A stretch of DNA of 64,000 nt, from the NCBI GenBank assembly GCA_037501455.1, contig CM074858.1:92974501-93038500 (forward strand), given 5' to 3'. This DNA comes from Lantana camara. Taxonomy: Eukaryota; Streptophyta; Magnoliopsida; Lamiales; Verbenaceae. Below the pieces are notes generated by a model. It did not search any database. It had not been told where the DNA came from and worked only from the letters and a program-made list of their open reading frames with translations. Below, one piece after another: positions 22,501 to 33,439 of the stretch. A program made the translations under genes and the position numbers. Each line of letters opens with the position of its first letter. The stretch's first letter is position 1.

Positions 22501-23959
22501 ACCAACTTTCTATCCTTTAAAGTATTTACAATTCAATGAGAGAATTAATTATTATAGTCCACAATGTTACAGTTATAGGGGCAAAAAAAGTGATCCACAT
22601 GAATACCTCAATGTTAAGAAATCCCTTGTCTTGTACTCAGAGTTGGGCCGTAAAAGAGTTTGAGTCTACTCATGCACCTAGCTTCAATTGAGAAACAACT
22701 TTAGTTCAACTTGAGCTTAATCCAGCCAATGGTGCATAAGGTTCAGAATAAAAAATATGTTTTTTTATAATTTTAAAATTTTAAATATTATTATAGAGTT
22801 AATATATATTGTATAAATAATATCTGTGCACGTTAAAAATTTTCAATGTTATACAATATAACATAATACAATTACATTATTAATAAATAAAATAATTTTT
22901 TTAATTAAATTTGAAATTTTGTGCACAAGCTAGACCCCAATTGAGTCAAACCGAGCCAAATCCAATCTTTTATCGACCTCAAGTTCGAGCCTGAAAATAT
23001 TGAGCTGATACCGTAATTTTTTTTTGCGAAAGCTCGACTTGTCATAATACTTGTGGTTCTTGGTGATATACCCACAATTAGTGAGGGTTTTGGGTCATTA
23101 GATTTTATCAAGATAGAATATGAGAAAAGTAGCTTTGGAACCATAATTCATTGCATTTATTTGGATCTAACTTCTAACGTACACAGAACCCACACTTCAC
23201 TATAGATTCAAGAAAAATATTAATGTTTAAAATTAGAACCCATTGGTTAATTTAGCTACTTATTATTGGCTAAATTCGTCTCTAATATAAGTAGAATCCA
23301 ATTCTGCCACTCAAGACGGTTTTTTAGAAGGAAATAATTTTATATAAAAAAAGAAAATTAAAAGAGTTCATGTATATAGATAGAATAGGAGATAAAATAA
23401 AAATCTAAAACAAGAGATCCAAAACGAAATAAGACATCTTTGCTGGTGGACTTGCCTTTTCGAGTAGTTATTGTTATATATACTTTGCAGGTGAATGTCG
23501 ACTCAGACATCTTTTGGCAGCTACATTAGTTGTCCATTTAGCCCTTTTGCTAAATCTAATGAAATCCTTTTGAGTGACTAATTTAATTGATTAATATTAG
23601 TAATATCATAATACCTTTTTCGAATTTAAGTAATTAATCTCATCAGAAAATTTCTCCATATTGTATGTTTCTATCAACGTGCTGGACAATCATTATCTGA
23701 AGCTATACAACTTAAAAATAAAAAAACTTTATATACACTTACAAGAACTACATGGAGAATTTGGCCCATTGAAAACCTAGTGCATATGTTGCCACTTTCC
23801 ATCAATAAGACCACTAGCACATCCTCATTGTAATCAATTTCCTAAAACACCCTTAAAAGGAAACGTTGAAGAAAAGAAAAGAAAAGATAAAGGCTAAGTA
23901 ATCTATGGACTATGATACAATTGATTTCTATTCTAGTATGCTAATCATTAGGCTGTTGA
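22501..23959. other. AT-rich intergenic DNA downstream of the ATL gene
   Basis: No coding region, RNA gene or clear repeat boundary was found. A stretch at 22630-23010 has GAGTTTGAG/GAGCTTGAG-like phrases found in some plant hAT-type repeats, but no terminal repeats could be matched. Confidence 0.5.
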
Positions 23960-24649
23960 TTAAATTTCATGATATCTAACCATACACTCTGGTTGCAGGG
24001 GCTCAATACTTATGGCCACCACTTCTTGAGGTTGAGGCAATGGATCCGCCGGAGCGGGCCGGATTGACGTGCTACCGACAATTTTGTTGCACGTTTCAAT
24101 GAGGCAGTTCCTGCAGGTGGGGCATGATGAGTGTGCACTCAACCACTTATCAATGCACCGGATGTGGAACCCATGTTGGCATTTAGGCAAAACCCTAACT
24201 CGTTCCCCGGGGGCAAAATCAGAAAGACAAATTGCGCATTCACTGTCCAATCCCGGCAGTTTAAGATCGGCCGTGTAGCTAATTGTAGGGAACGTCTTAA
24301 GGGCTTTTTTCTTGATCCCTGTGTTGGCTACGTGGGCCGATGTGTCGCTGCCCTGGGAGCCAGTTCCTGCGAAGTATGAGCATCTTAGGGCACATTTTAT
24401 AATGGAGTTTAGACCAAGTGAGCAAATTAGGGCACATAGTAGGACAGATAGCACCATGACAACATTTGCATCAAAGGTGTTGCCATCCCTTGGTTGCAAT
24501 TGCGATGGTGATGAATCACTTGAAGGAGGTGGGGATGATAACAAAGGGTTTTGAAATAACAACTTCCTCGAGTGGATGGCATTCTGTAAGATGAGTTCGT
24601 GAATTGTGGAAGTTGTTGAGAATGAAAAAATAGAATTCGTTTGAGCCAT
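23960..24649 (-). CDS. RING-H2 finger protein of the ATL family (E3 ubiquitin ligase)
   Basis: A 229-residue, intron-less reading frame. A hydrophobic helix at residues 61-85 (MVLSVLLCALICSLG core) is the membrane anchor typical of ATL proteins. The GLD motif follows at 133-135, then a RING-H2 domain with all eight zinc ligands: C138, C141, C157, H159, H162, C165, C176, C179. The ATL-type proline precedes the third ligand (LPKC) and the conserved tryptophan is W169. The family transfers ubiquitin from an E2 to substrates, often in defence or growth signalling. Length and lack of introns fit ATLs; the C-terminus is proline-rich and without a known motif. The start is the only Met upstream of the helix and a TATA box lies about 80 bp upstream. 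The substrate and exact member cannot be told. No close gene neighbours. Confidence 0.93.
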   Translation of the reverse strand: MAQTNSIFSFSTTSTIHELILQNAIHSRKLLFQNPLLSSPPPSSDSSPSQLQPRDGNTFDANVVMVLSVLLCALICSLGLNSIIKCALRCSYFAGTGSQGSDTSAHVANTGIKKKALKTFPTISYTADLKLPGLDSECAICLSDFAPGERVRVLPKCQHGFHIRCIDKWLSAHSSCPTCRNCLIETCNKIVGSTSIRPAPADPLPQPQEVVAISIEPLQPECMVRYHEI

Positions 24650-24725
24650 TTGGTTTTTTGAATAACTTTATGTTTTGGCTGTGTTGAAGATGTTCTCCTT
24701 TTGGAGAGGTGGTTGGAGATGAGGG

Positions 24726-24735
24726 GTTTTTATAG
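24726..24735 (-). promoter_or_regulatory. TATA box of the ATL gene
   Basis: On the minus strand TCTATAAAAA lies 77-86 bases upstream of the start codon, leaving room for a leader of about 50 bases. It is the only good TATA match just upstream of the gene. Confidence 0.65.
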
Positions 24736-24739
24736 ATGG

Positions 24740-26164
24740 AAAAAGCTTTCTAGAGTGGGGTTCAACTTTTTGGGCATTCAACTCTATATTAATGCTTAAA
24801 AAAAAAAAAAGGGAAGAAAGAAAAACTCTATATTAATAGGTTGCTCAATAGATCAATATCTCAGTGTTTGAGAATATTCTCAAGATTGAGGCAATCTCAT
24901 GTTTGACCTTTTTTTTTTTCCCTCATGTAGAAGGGGTACATTATATAATGCATGAATACAAAAATAAATACCGATATAATACAACACATGTCTGTTGATA
25001 ATAATTTTTTGTTAAATTTATTATGTGACAAATATCCGATATGATGTACGAAATGAATATCGCAAGACAAAATATTATTTTTAAATTTTTTTTTTTTAAT
25101 GATTGGGCACATATAAAACAATGCAAAAATCTATAATAGTTATGAATTCTTCCTCAATCAATATCAATAGTTAATCATGAATTGCACCCACTAAACTAAA
25201 GAGGTAACATTCGCACACATTATTAGCAACGAGTCAAGACCCAGGTTTGAGGAACGTTTATAGATCAAGAGTCAAGACTATAAGCATACCAGATAACAGT
25301 TAGTAAATTACTGAAAATTAAAAATATATAGAGATAATTTTAAAATTAAGAGATGCATATATATACTTTTTATTTTTTATTATTTTTTTTATTTTTTGTG
25401 TTCAAATTGCTCTTTGTCCAAGTAGTTGTACTTCTTAAGAGATCCAAGTCTTCATCCCAAACCAACTACCTTCATATCTAAATGCTCTATCTGCAAGATA
25501 AAAATCTAAATTTTGTACATTTTTAAGTGATCTAGCGCTTCATCCTGAACCAACCGACCTGTTCACCTACTTTTTCTAGTACATACCGCCAAGAAGATGC
25601 TCACAAATTTAACAAGATCTAATTAATAGTCTGAATTTATACTTTGAAATCTTAATCATAACGGATAGAGAAAAGCTTATCTCAAGCTTTATGCGCTAAT
25701 TAGTTATTAGTTATTATTGATCTCCACTATACTACCTTTGTAGTTTAATGGGTTGTCCAATCAAACTGGGTCCGACCTACTTTCCATGCAGCATAGAGTT
25801 GCCAATTAAGCATTAATCATATCCTCAACAAATGCTATTTGGGTCCCATATTCTTGAGAAATGGCAACGAAGTTTCCTCATATTGATGTGGTGTGTTTCA
25901 AAACACACTATATGAAATAGTGTTGCCCTTGCTTAGCTTGTTTTTTTTAACTAAACGTTCGAGATAAAGGGCAAATTGAATGTCGTCCTTAAAAGTTCAA
26001 GTTTCTTGTTGCATTGGCAACGCACTTTGATGCAATGGAAATGTAGCCTTGAAAAGGTGAAAAAGTGATGAGCAATTCATTCGCAATAGCACCCATGGTT
26101 TATATTTAAAACTTGCATTTTTGTTTATTATTTTTTTTATATTTAAAACTTGCGTCTTTTGGCA

Positions 26165-26195
<31 letters not shown>

Positions 26196-26919
26196 TATCC
26201 AATGTACTGCGTTTGCTTGTTTGTAACTTAAGAAAAAGTGCCTAATTCAATAGGAAGTAAGCCGTCAGAAAATCATCAGTTATCTCAATGAAATACTAAT
26301 GGACTTCTGATGGAAATAAATAAATATATATATAGTGGTCGGTGATCTGGCGGAAATAATTTTAGAAAATCATTCAATAGTTACAGGCAGAATAGTCGCT
26401 TGCTTTTTCACGAAAAATTAATTTATTGAAATTAAAAATTAAATACAAATTTTAAGGACAGGAAAATATTGGTTTTCCATCGAAATAAGTAATTGAAGGG
26501 TGCAATTAACAAAATTGGTATTGTTGAATACTGTACTTAACGATTCAATACTATACTAACTTAACTAGAACAATTGTGTTTGAATCCATAGGTATGAAAT
26601 TACAATTAATAGAGAGAAATTTACATGATATCGTATTTTCTATTTCAATTATGTGATTCATCCATTGTTTTACTCAGCCTGCAATTCACATACATCAAAT
26701 TCATTACTATCTAGATGTTTGAAATTGTTAGGACATAAACTTTTGATTTAATACTTCCATGTCATAATTATTTCTTGGAAAAATTATAACTGATTACCCT
26801 CATTTTAGGCCTGATTGAATATAAGCCAACTCCTCCTTAATCGTTTTAACAAAATAGTTCTTGGTGGTTATGTTTGGTTTGTTGTCCCTAATGAAAAATG
26901 CAAAAAGACCTGAATACCC
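24740..26919. other. AT-rich intergenic DNA upstream of the ATL gene
   Basis: No gene or transposon with recognisable ends. Includes short A and T runs and the 30-base C run at 26166-26195. Confidence 0.55.
26166..26195. repeat. Homopolymer of 30 C
   Basis: Thirty consecutive C bases in AT-rich intergenic DNA. The opposite strand is G30, able to form G-quadruplex. True length is uncertain because such runs are error-prone in sequencing. Confidence 0.9.
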
Positions 26920-27588
26920 TTGACGATTTGTGTGCCATTTTTTTTGGGGGGAAAAAAAATATTTTTAGAAAATGAAAATGACCGTTATACTCCTTTTAAC
27001 TTAGTGTCTCCACCACTTTCAAAATCCCAAAAATATAAAACTTTCAAGACAAACCCTAGTTTTGTTTGTTTCTCCATTCTCTCTCTCCCTCTGGACGAAT
27101 TTGCAAGCGGCAGTGTAGATATGGGTGGTGGTGGTGTCAACGTTGATTTGGTGGCGGCAGCGAATTTGGTTGTGGTGAGCCAATTTGATGGTGGACTATC
27201 TTAGTAATGGTGGATCTGGGTGGAGGGCCATTGAAAGTGGCCGATGATGGTGGTAGTACCGTGAAGACACCAAATCTAGGCAAGGTGGGTAGAACTTGGT
27301 GGTGTTGGTGATGAGTGGAGGTGTGTTTATTTTTGATAATGGTGGTGAATGGTGTGCTGATTTGGCTAAGTTGGTGGTCGTGGTAGTGGTAAGTGGACAC
27401 TAGGGTTGATCGCCCCTAGCTGACGGCTTCGATGATTGTTCCCAAAATAGTGGAGGCGGTAAGAGGTGGTTCTCCATCGCCGAAGAACTTCTTGAGGAGT
27501 ATTGCGGCCGGTGGAATTGGTGTTCCAAGAAATTGTATGATAGCGCAAATTTTCTGATGTTATTTTTTTTAGTTGTTTATGATTCATC
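26920..27588. other. Low-complexity GGTGG-rich segment, origin unknown
   Basis: A G/T-rich stretch (27120-27400) with repeated GGTGGTGG gives glycine- or histidine-rich short frames in both directions, none with start context, splice sites or a known domain. It could be captured or decayed gene DNA beside the hAT element. I do not call a gene. Confidence 0.4.
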
Positions 27589-27771
27589 AGTGGGGCTAGG
27601 GATGTAATTGAGCCGAGCTAGCTTGCGAGCTTCGCGAGCCAGCTCGGTAAAAGCTCGCGCTTGGGTTCGGGATCAGCGAGCCGAGCCGAGCCACGGCTCG
27701 GCTTGTGTGCTTTACGAGCCAAGCCCGAGCCGGTATATTTGTGGTTCGAAGCTCGCGAGTCGGCTCGCGAG

Positions 27772-28012
27772 CTATATAATAAAATAATATAAAATTTATA
27801 TTATATATATATATAAACTGTACTGCGTATAATATATATGTTATATATATAAACTGAACTACTTATAATATATATATTTATATATTTATAGTTATATATG
27901 TATATATATATAATATAACATACAGTTTATAATATACATACATATATATATAAAATATATATATAAGCTGTGTTAATTATAATATATGTTAACAATATAT
28001 ATATATAAGAAC
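27772..28012. repeat. TA-rich low-complexity block inside the hAT element
   Basis: Almost pure A/T with many TATATA runs and repeated ATAAACTGTACT-like phrases; no other function seen. Confidence 0.7.
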
Positions 28013-28147
28013 AAAAGAAAGAGAAAACCCTAAATCTAAGTGTTCCACTGTCGCCGCCCAAGAGCAGAATTCAGTCTTCTCTTTCCACACCACTACAGCT
28101 TTCTGCCTCCACCACACCACACCAGACCTCCACCAACGGCCTCCTTC

Positions 28148-28400
28148 TGCACCAGATCTCTACCATCATTACGGTCGTAGTTTCCGTGCGCCTCCACCAC
28201 TACCGCCGGCGAGAACCACCACCTTCTTCAGGTTCAAGAGCGCACCAGATCTCTACCAAGATTAAGGTCGCAGCTTCCGTGCGCCTCCACCACTACCGCC
28301 GGCGAGAACCACCACCTTCTTCAGGTTCAAGAACGCATCAGATCTCTACCAAGATTAAGGTCGCAGCTTTCGTGCGCCTCCACCACCTTCTTCAGCTTTA
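28148..28400. repeat. 93-bp tandem repeat (about 2.6 copies) inside the hAT element
   Basis: The phrase CCGTGCGCCTCCACCAC recurs with 93-bp spacing (the CGTGCG step lies at about 28185, 28278 and 28371). Ninety-three is a multiple of three, so the plus strand stays open through 71 codons (RLHHYRRREPPPSSGSR twice). It has no match I recognise and begins inside the element; probably captured host sequence later duplicated. Not called as a gene. Confidence 0.8.
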
Positions 28401-30139
28401 AGAAAGCCACTATCATCCGCCTCAAATAAAAAAATTCCAAATTTTGTATGTATACATGTATAAGAAATTAGATTTTTAATCTTATTCCTTTTCAAGTTTT
28501 TTAGTTTTTTGTAATTTTATTGTCAAAAATCGGTTGATTTGCCTTGCTTGTAGATATAAACATAGATCCAAATCCTGTTTTTTTTAGGCATAGATCTAGA
28601 TCTGGGGTAAAAACACATCAGATAAATTTCGTTGCGTTTTTTTTTTTTTTTTTTTAATTTTTTCGTGGGGAGGCTCGTGGCTCGGTTCGACGAGCCCGAA
28701 CCCTACTGCGAGCCGAACCCGAACCATCCCTTTGGAGGCTCGCCGGCTCGCAAGCCGAACCCAAGCCAAAATTTCAAAGCCCGAGCCCGAGCCCGAACCA
28801 TGAAAAATCATCAAGGCTCGGCTCGGCTCGGCTCGATTACATGCCTAAGTGGGGCAATTAGTTTTAAGTAATCATTAGTGTAGAGAATTTTAGTTTGCTT
28901 CCCAAAATAATTAGTTTTAGTACTAACTCCCAAAATACTAAGTTTACGGGTAATGCCCTTCATTATTTATTTTTTTTTTCTTTTTATTTCTCATCTGTTT
29001 TTCTTTTTTCATAAAAGTCGAAAGACCTCCGCTGTTTCATCTTTTCTATCATTCAAGTGAATCAATGTTTCATTATACTACAACAACAAAGAGTTTTTAT
29101 AATCTTTCACCATGTGACATAATAACTTATTTTGAAAATTGGGTACCTTATTTTTGATTTGCTATACTAGTATGTTCTCAATTTAGTATCTTATTTTGAA
29201 AATTGAGTATCTTAATATTCTTATGTTATATCTAATACCTTGCTATGGGAAAATCATAATCCACTTTGTACGTTTTGATACCTTGATTTTTCTAAATTAT
29301 ACTTCGCCCTCGTTAATCTCTCTCTTCTCCGTCTCTAAGGCCTTTGTTTCTCTTTATCTTTTCCGTCTCTCTACTAATAGTTCTCTCTTTTCTCTCTTTG
29401 TCGTTTCTCTACTAATGGTTATCTCTTTTCTTTCTTTCTCTCTTTGTTGTTGTCGTCTCTCTTTCGGAAAGTTTCTGTAGGTGAACGCTTGTTTCTTTTT
29501 TTTTTTTTTTTTGGTCGCAGAACGTTTCTTTCTTTGTGTCGGGAGTGAAACCGCAATATTGGGGTGACGTGGATCTTTATAATTCTCTCTTAGGAATAAT
29601 AGAGTAATTTTACTTAAAATAGAGTTCGAATAAAAATTTATTTTTTTCAAATGTACAATTAGTACTAAAAAATTTTGAATAGGAGACAACTAAAATTGAT
29701 CGTAAATAAGTGGTATTTATCAATAATTATTCCTTCATCAATTTACAATTATATATTTATTTTTTAGTGCTGTGTATGTTTGTATTTTTTTATTTAAAAT
29801 TATCTATTTTTAATGATTAATTCAAATTATTTATATATAACATTAGCAGTATTAATATTTATTAAATTATTATAGATGTATTTCAATTTCTCAAAAATAC
29901 AAAATAGATATTGTGCGCAACAACAATAAAATTTTATAATTATATACATAAATTACAAATATTAAAATTTTAATATAATTTAAACATAAAGATGCTCATA
30001 ATAGGTCCTGAAATTAACAGATATTAATGAAACGAGACGTTAGATTAAACATATAACAAAATAGCGAGTAGGGGTATTTTCAAGAATGCAAAAATTATGT
30101 ATATATATAATTTTTTTCTAGTTTTCAAAAATATTCCTT

Positions 30140-30142
<3 letters not shown>

Positions 30143-30180
<38 letters not shown>
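30143..30180. repeat. (TA)n microsatellite, about 19 units
   Basis: An uninterrupted run of TA dinucleotides. Confidence 0.9.
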
Positions 30181-30183
<3 letters not shown>

Positions 30184-30420
30184 TAATGACACCGTAACAT
30201 AATATAGAGAACTAGCATGTACCCCGTGCTATGCACGATTTTTATAAAAAAATTATATTGTCAATTTTAACATTACATGTTAGTCGTAAATATTATAAAT
30301 TAAGATAACATTAAAAAAGTAATTTATTAGAATCTCACATATATTTATCAATAAATCAAATAATTCTCCATACTCGACACATAAAAATTTAAAACTATAT
30401 AATATATGATCCATATGCTT

Positions 30421-30421
<1 letters not shown>

Positions 30422-30452
<31 letters not shown>

Positions 30453-30496
30453 ATATATATATATATATATATATAGATAGATAAATAGAAAGATAG
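30422..30496. repeat. Compound microsatellite (TATC)n-(TA)n-(TAGA)n
   Basis: About seven TATC units, ten or more TA units and then TAGATAGATA; since TAGA/GATA complements TATC, the whole array is palindromic. Confidence 0.85.
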
Positions 30497-32009
30497 ATAT
30501 ATTAATCTAAATAAGAAAGAATGAATAAAATAAAAATCATGGTCAGAAATACAAAAATTAAAACTCAAGATAAATATAGTAAATAGAAAAAAATTTCATT
30601 AACAAAAACAACAATTGAAGTAATCTATAAAACAATGAAAAAATGAAAAATTAAGTTATATATATATATGAATTTAGTCTCATGAAATAAAATAAATAAA
30701 AAGGAAATTGAAAACAATCTCTTGAGTTATACAATTTTAATATAAATATATGCAAATGAACATAAAAAAAAAATGAAAAATATAAAAAAAAAACTAAAAA
30801 TAATATAAATAATTAAGGAAAATATATTAAATATATTAAAGTCCAAATTGAAAAGTTTAAAAAATTAGACAAATTTACAAAATAATAAAAATAAATCAAA
30901 ATTCCTCAAATAAATATAATAAAAAAATAAATTAAGAAGTTTTAAAAATATCAAAATCGACAACAAAATACATATACAAAAAATAATAAACAAAAATAAA
31001 AGTAAAAACTACTAAAACCGTGTGCTAATGCATAAACTTTGCTAATGCATAAAATTTGACTAATGACATTAGATAAAAAGAAAACAAAATTGAATAATAG
31101 AAAATAAAACATAAAAAATGATCAACAAAGTAAAAATTAAAAAAATAGGATAATAGAAACATGAAAAATCATGTCATATTCAAATTTATCAAAATAAAAC
31201 AAACATCACAACAAAAGGTACTATAATTGGAGTCCTAAAAATGTTAAAGATTTTTGTGATTAATAAGTTAATTTGTATGATTTGATAAATAATTGAAGTC
31301 CTAAAAATGTTAAAGATTGTGGATATATAGCTAAATCATCAATGGAATAATTTCTAAAAAATGAAATTTTCAAAGAAAAAAGAGTTAAAAAATATTAAAT
31401 CATAACTGAAATTAATTGGACCAAACACATCCTTAATATACTATATAGTATACATATAGTATACATATTGGTCCGTTGAAAATTTAAGAAAAAATTAGGC
31501 AAACAAATTTTTTCTTAAAAGATGAAAAGAAAAACTATCATATCACGAATATGTACACATTTAAAAATTATTTTAAAACACAATGAACATAAAACAAAAT
31601 CTTGTATGAATCCCGAAGAAACACTTAAAAATTATGATTTCCACCTACAATTATATTGATGAATAAGTAATTATATTAACTATACAATAGAGAAATAATA
31701 AAATAAGCCTAATTTATTAATTCTTATACAAAACGATATTTTAAATATATTTATTTCTTTTAGTGTTAAATATTAAAATTTTCTTGAATAAATATTCCTT
31801 GAGGAGGCTAATTAATTTTGAATAATGGGGTTAATACAAAATTTTCTCAAACAATTAAAATAGATAATTGTTTTGAGAAAAATGTCAAATTGAGTATTAA
31901 AAAAGATGAACAAATAATCAGATTCAAACAAAATAAAATATCATAATATTATGGAGAAGAAGAAGAAAAAGAAGGGATAAAATAATAAAAATTAATATTG
32001 AATTATATC

Positions 32010-32831
32010 TGATGGGTCCGGAAATGGGTGAATCCGAATCCGATCACTTTACAATTTATATTTGTGGAGGAAACCACCGGAGCTTCGCCGGAAAAGAGGA
32101 AGTGAGTTCAACCTGTTGGGACAAGCACAAGAAAGTCAGAAGGCCAAGCTGGGGGGAACTGGGGGTGATACCCAGTTTGGCTCTCCGACGCTCAAGTCAG
32201 TTCAGTGTATGAAGAAAATGTAAGTTCAGTCACAGTTGCAGTGATGAAGAAAGCTTAAAGAATGCTTACAGTGTAGAAGATGACTTGGGTTATTTATAGT
32301 TGAGGGTCAAGGGCCCTTTGGTCATTTGCCTCAAGTGGTCCTGGCCGAATGTTGCCCTAACACGTGGCGCTGTGAGAGAGAAACCTAGGAGGAATCTTCT
32401 GCAAAAGCGGCCCAAAAGTTAGTGCTAGCAACAGTGGCAGGTGCGCGGGCATGTACGTTGTGTCAGAGAGCCATGTGGGAGGTTGGTAACGAGGGCTTGA
32501 GAGCGCGCTCGTGACAACCTTGAGTCTTGGAGGCCAAGATATCCGCTGAGGGGAATGTTGGCTCCAATTCAAGTGACGAGCCAAAGGAGAGGCCACTCTG
32601 AGGGAGTGTGACGCTCGAAGAGGGCTCCCTTGGCACGTAGGCGTACCCATCGTTTGGTGTGTAGGACGCTCGTTGGAGTGATAGCGCTCGTTGGGCTTAA
32701 CTCCTGAAGAAGATCTGCGCTCGTTGAGTTCAGCGCTCGTGAACAGATGGCGCAGCCTTGGGGAGACAGATGTCATCATCTCGGTGATGCCACGTGTCTT
32801 AATGTGGGACGATCGTATTTTGGCCCCATCA
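32010..32831 (-). repeat. Left LTR of element B (822 bp), reading outward on minus
   Basis: On the minus strand it starts TGATGGGGCCAAAATACG at 32831, directly after a polypurine tract, and ends GGACCCATCA at 32010, so the outer tip is the U5 end. Its TATA box (TATAAATA) is at 32291-32298 on minus. The tip shares a 7-bp inverted repeat with the start (TGATGGG/CCCATCA). Open frames of 199 codons cross it but lie in non-coding U3 and are not conserved in element A. Confidence 0.85.
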
Positions 32832-32846
32832 TTTTGCCCCCCAATT
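32832..32846 (-). promoter_or_regulatory. Polypurine tract of the left LTR, element B
   Basis: Minus-strand AATTGGGGGGCAAAA abuts the LTR start; this is the plus-strand DNA primer site of Ty3/gypsy elements. It is duplicated at the other end (39806-39820) and in element A. Confidence 0.85.
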
Positions 32847-32850
32847 CTGT

Positions 32851-32870
32851 AGTCCTTAATGATAAGGACT
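32851..32870. repeat. Hairpin AGTCCTTA-ATGA-TAAGGACT beside the polypurine tract
   Basis: A perfect 8-bp stem with a 4-base loop lies 4 bases from the polypurine tract. It is mirrored at 39782-39801, and present in diverged form in element A (43024-43043 and 62134-62153), so it predates the split of the two elements. Confidence 0.7.
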
Positions 32871-33172
32871 GTAGAATTTTGACACGCTGAATCTCTTGCA
32901 CGCAACGCTCGTATAGAACTTGGCGTGTTGAGCAATTTTTCCTCTGAATGCGCCATTAATGCGGTCTTTTCAATTGACCGTTCGTATCACTTCCGCATTA
33001 AATGCTGGTACTATTCTGCAGCCCTTGAAACGTCAGAGCATTAAATGCGGGTGCGCGTGGGGCGCGTGAGCATTGGGAAGCATGTGCCGGTTCCATAAAG
33101 TGGGCGGTTTCCTAGGCGGGAAATGATTACCATTTTGAATTTATTGCCTAAAACGGCACCAACTTCCATCCC

Positions 33173-33180
33173 TATAAATA
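33173..33180 (+). promoter_or_regulatory. Inward TATA box, promoter of the antisense ORF (element B, left arm)
   Basis: TATAAATA lies 260 bases upstream of the antisense-ORF start codon. A possible leader intron begins at CCAAG|GTAAATC near 33305. The mirror copy on minus (39472-39479) precedes the fusion ORF. Confidence 0.7.
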
Positions 33181-33439
33181 CGGGATTCTGAGATCTTCAC
33201 ATTCTTTACGCATTCAAAACTCTCAAGCATCCTTTGCAAAGAAAAATTCTCTCGCATCTTCAGCATCTTCAACCTCTTCTCCAGTTTTCTCTAAAGCTTT
33301 CCAAGGTAAATCTCCAGTGTGACTTTCTGACTTTACTAACCGTAGATTCGGACCTTAGGATTTTGTAATCCCTCAGATTTTCGCCTTTCTGAACCTGAAA
33401 CTCTCTCCAAGAAAAACCTTCAAAACCTTAGTTTCTGCC

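Larger units (their letters stand above)
27597..28847. mobile_element. Non-autonomous hAT element, 1251 bp, 8-bp TSD AGTGGGGC
   Basis: Terminal inverted repeats TAGGGATGTAATTGAGCC (left) and, reversed, TAGGCATGTAATCGAGCC (right) are flanked by perfect 8-bp duplications AGTGGGGC (27589-27596 and 28848-28855), the duplication length of hAT transposase. Sub-terminal regions are packed with GAGCC/GGCTC repeats on both sides, likely transposase binding sites. No transposase is present; the interior has a TA-rich block (27770-28010) and a 93-bp tandem repeat. It must have moved with a hAT transposase from elsewhere. Confidence 0.9.
28856..32009. other. AT-rich intergenic DNA with microsatellites
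   Basis: No supported gene. A CT-rich stretch (29310-29470) and a T run near 29496-29512 are followed by very AT-rich sequence. A phrase CTAGCATGTACCCCGTGCTATGCACG at about 30210 is split by a small stem and resembles a common plant repeat. A segment at about 31419-31463 recurs in direct orientation near 41569-41613 on the other side of element B. Confidence 0.5.

Noticed and set aside
26920..27204. 94-codon plus-strand frame before the hAT element
   Set aside because: Low-complexity GGTGG-derived glycine/valine string with no supporting signals.
29354..29689. 111-codon Lys/Arg-rich frame on minus
   Set aside because: Comes from CT-rich and T-run low-complexity sequence.
32357..32956. 199-codon open frame in the left LTR region (and its mirror at 39696-40295)
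   Set aside because: It lies in U3/LTR sequence, appears twice only because the arms are copies, and is not conserved in element A, whose LTR breaks the frame.
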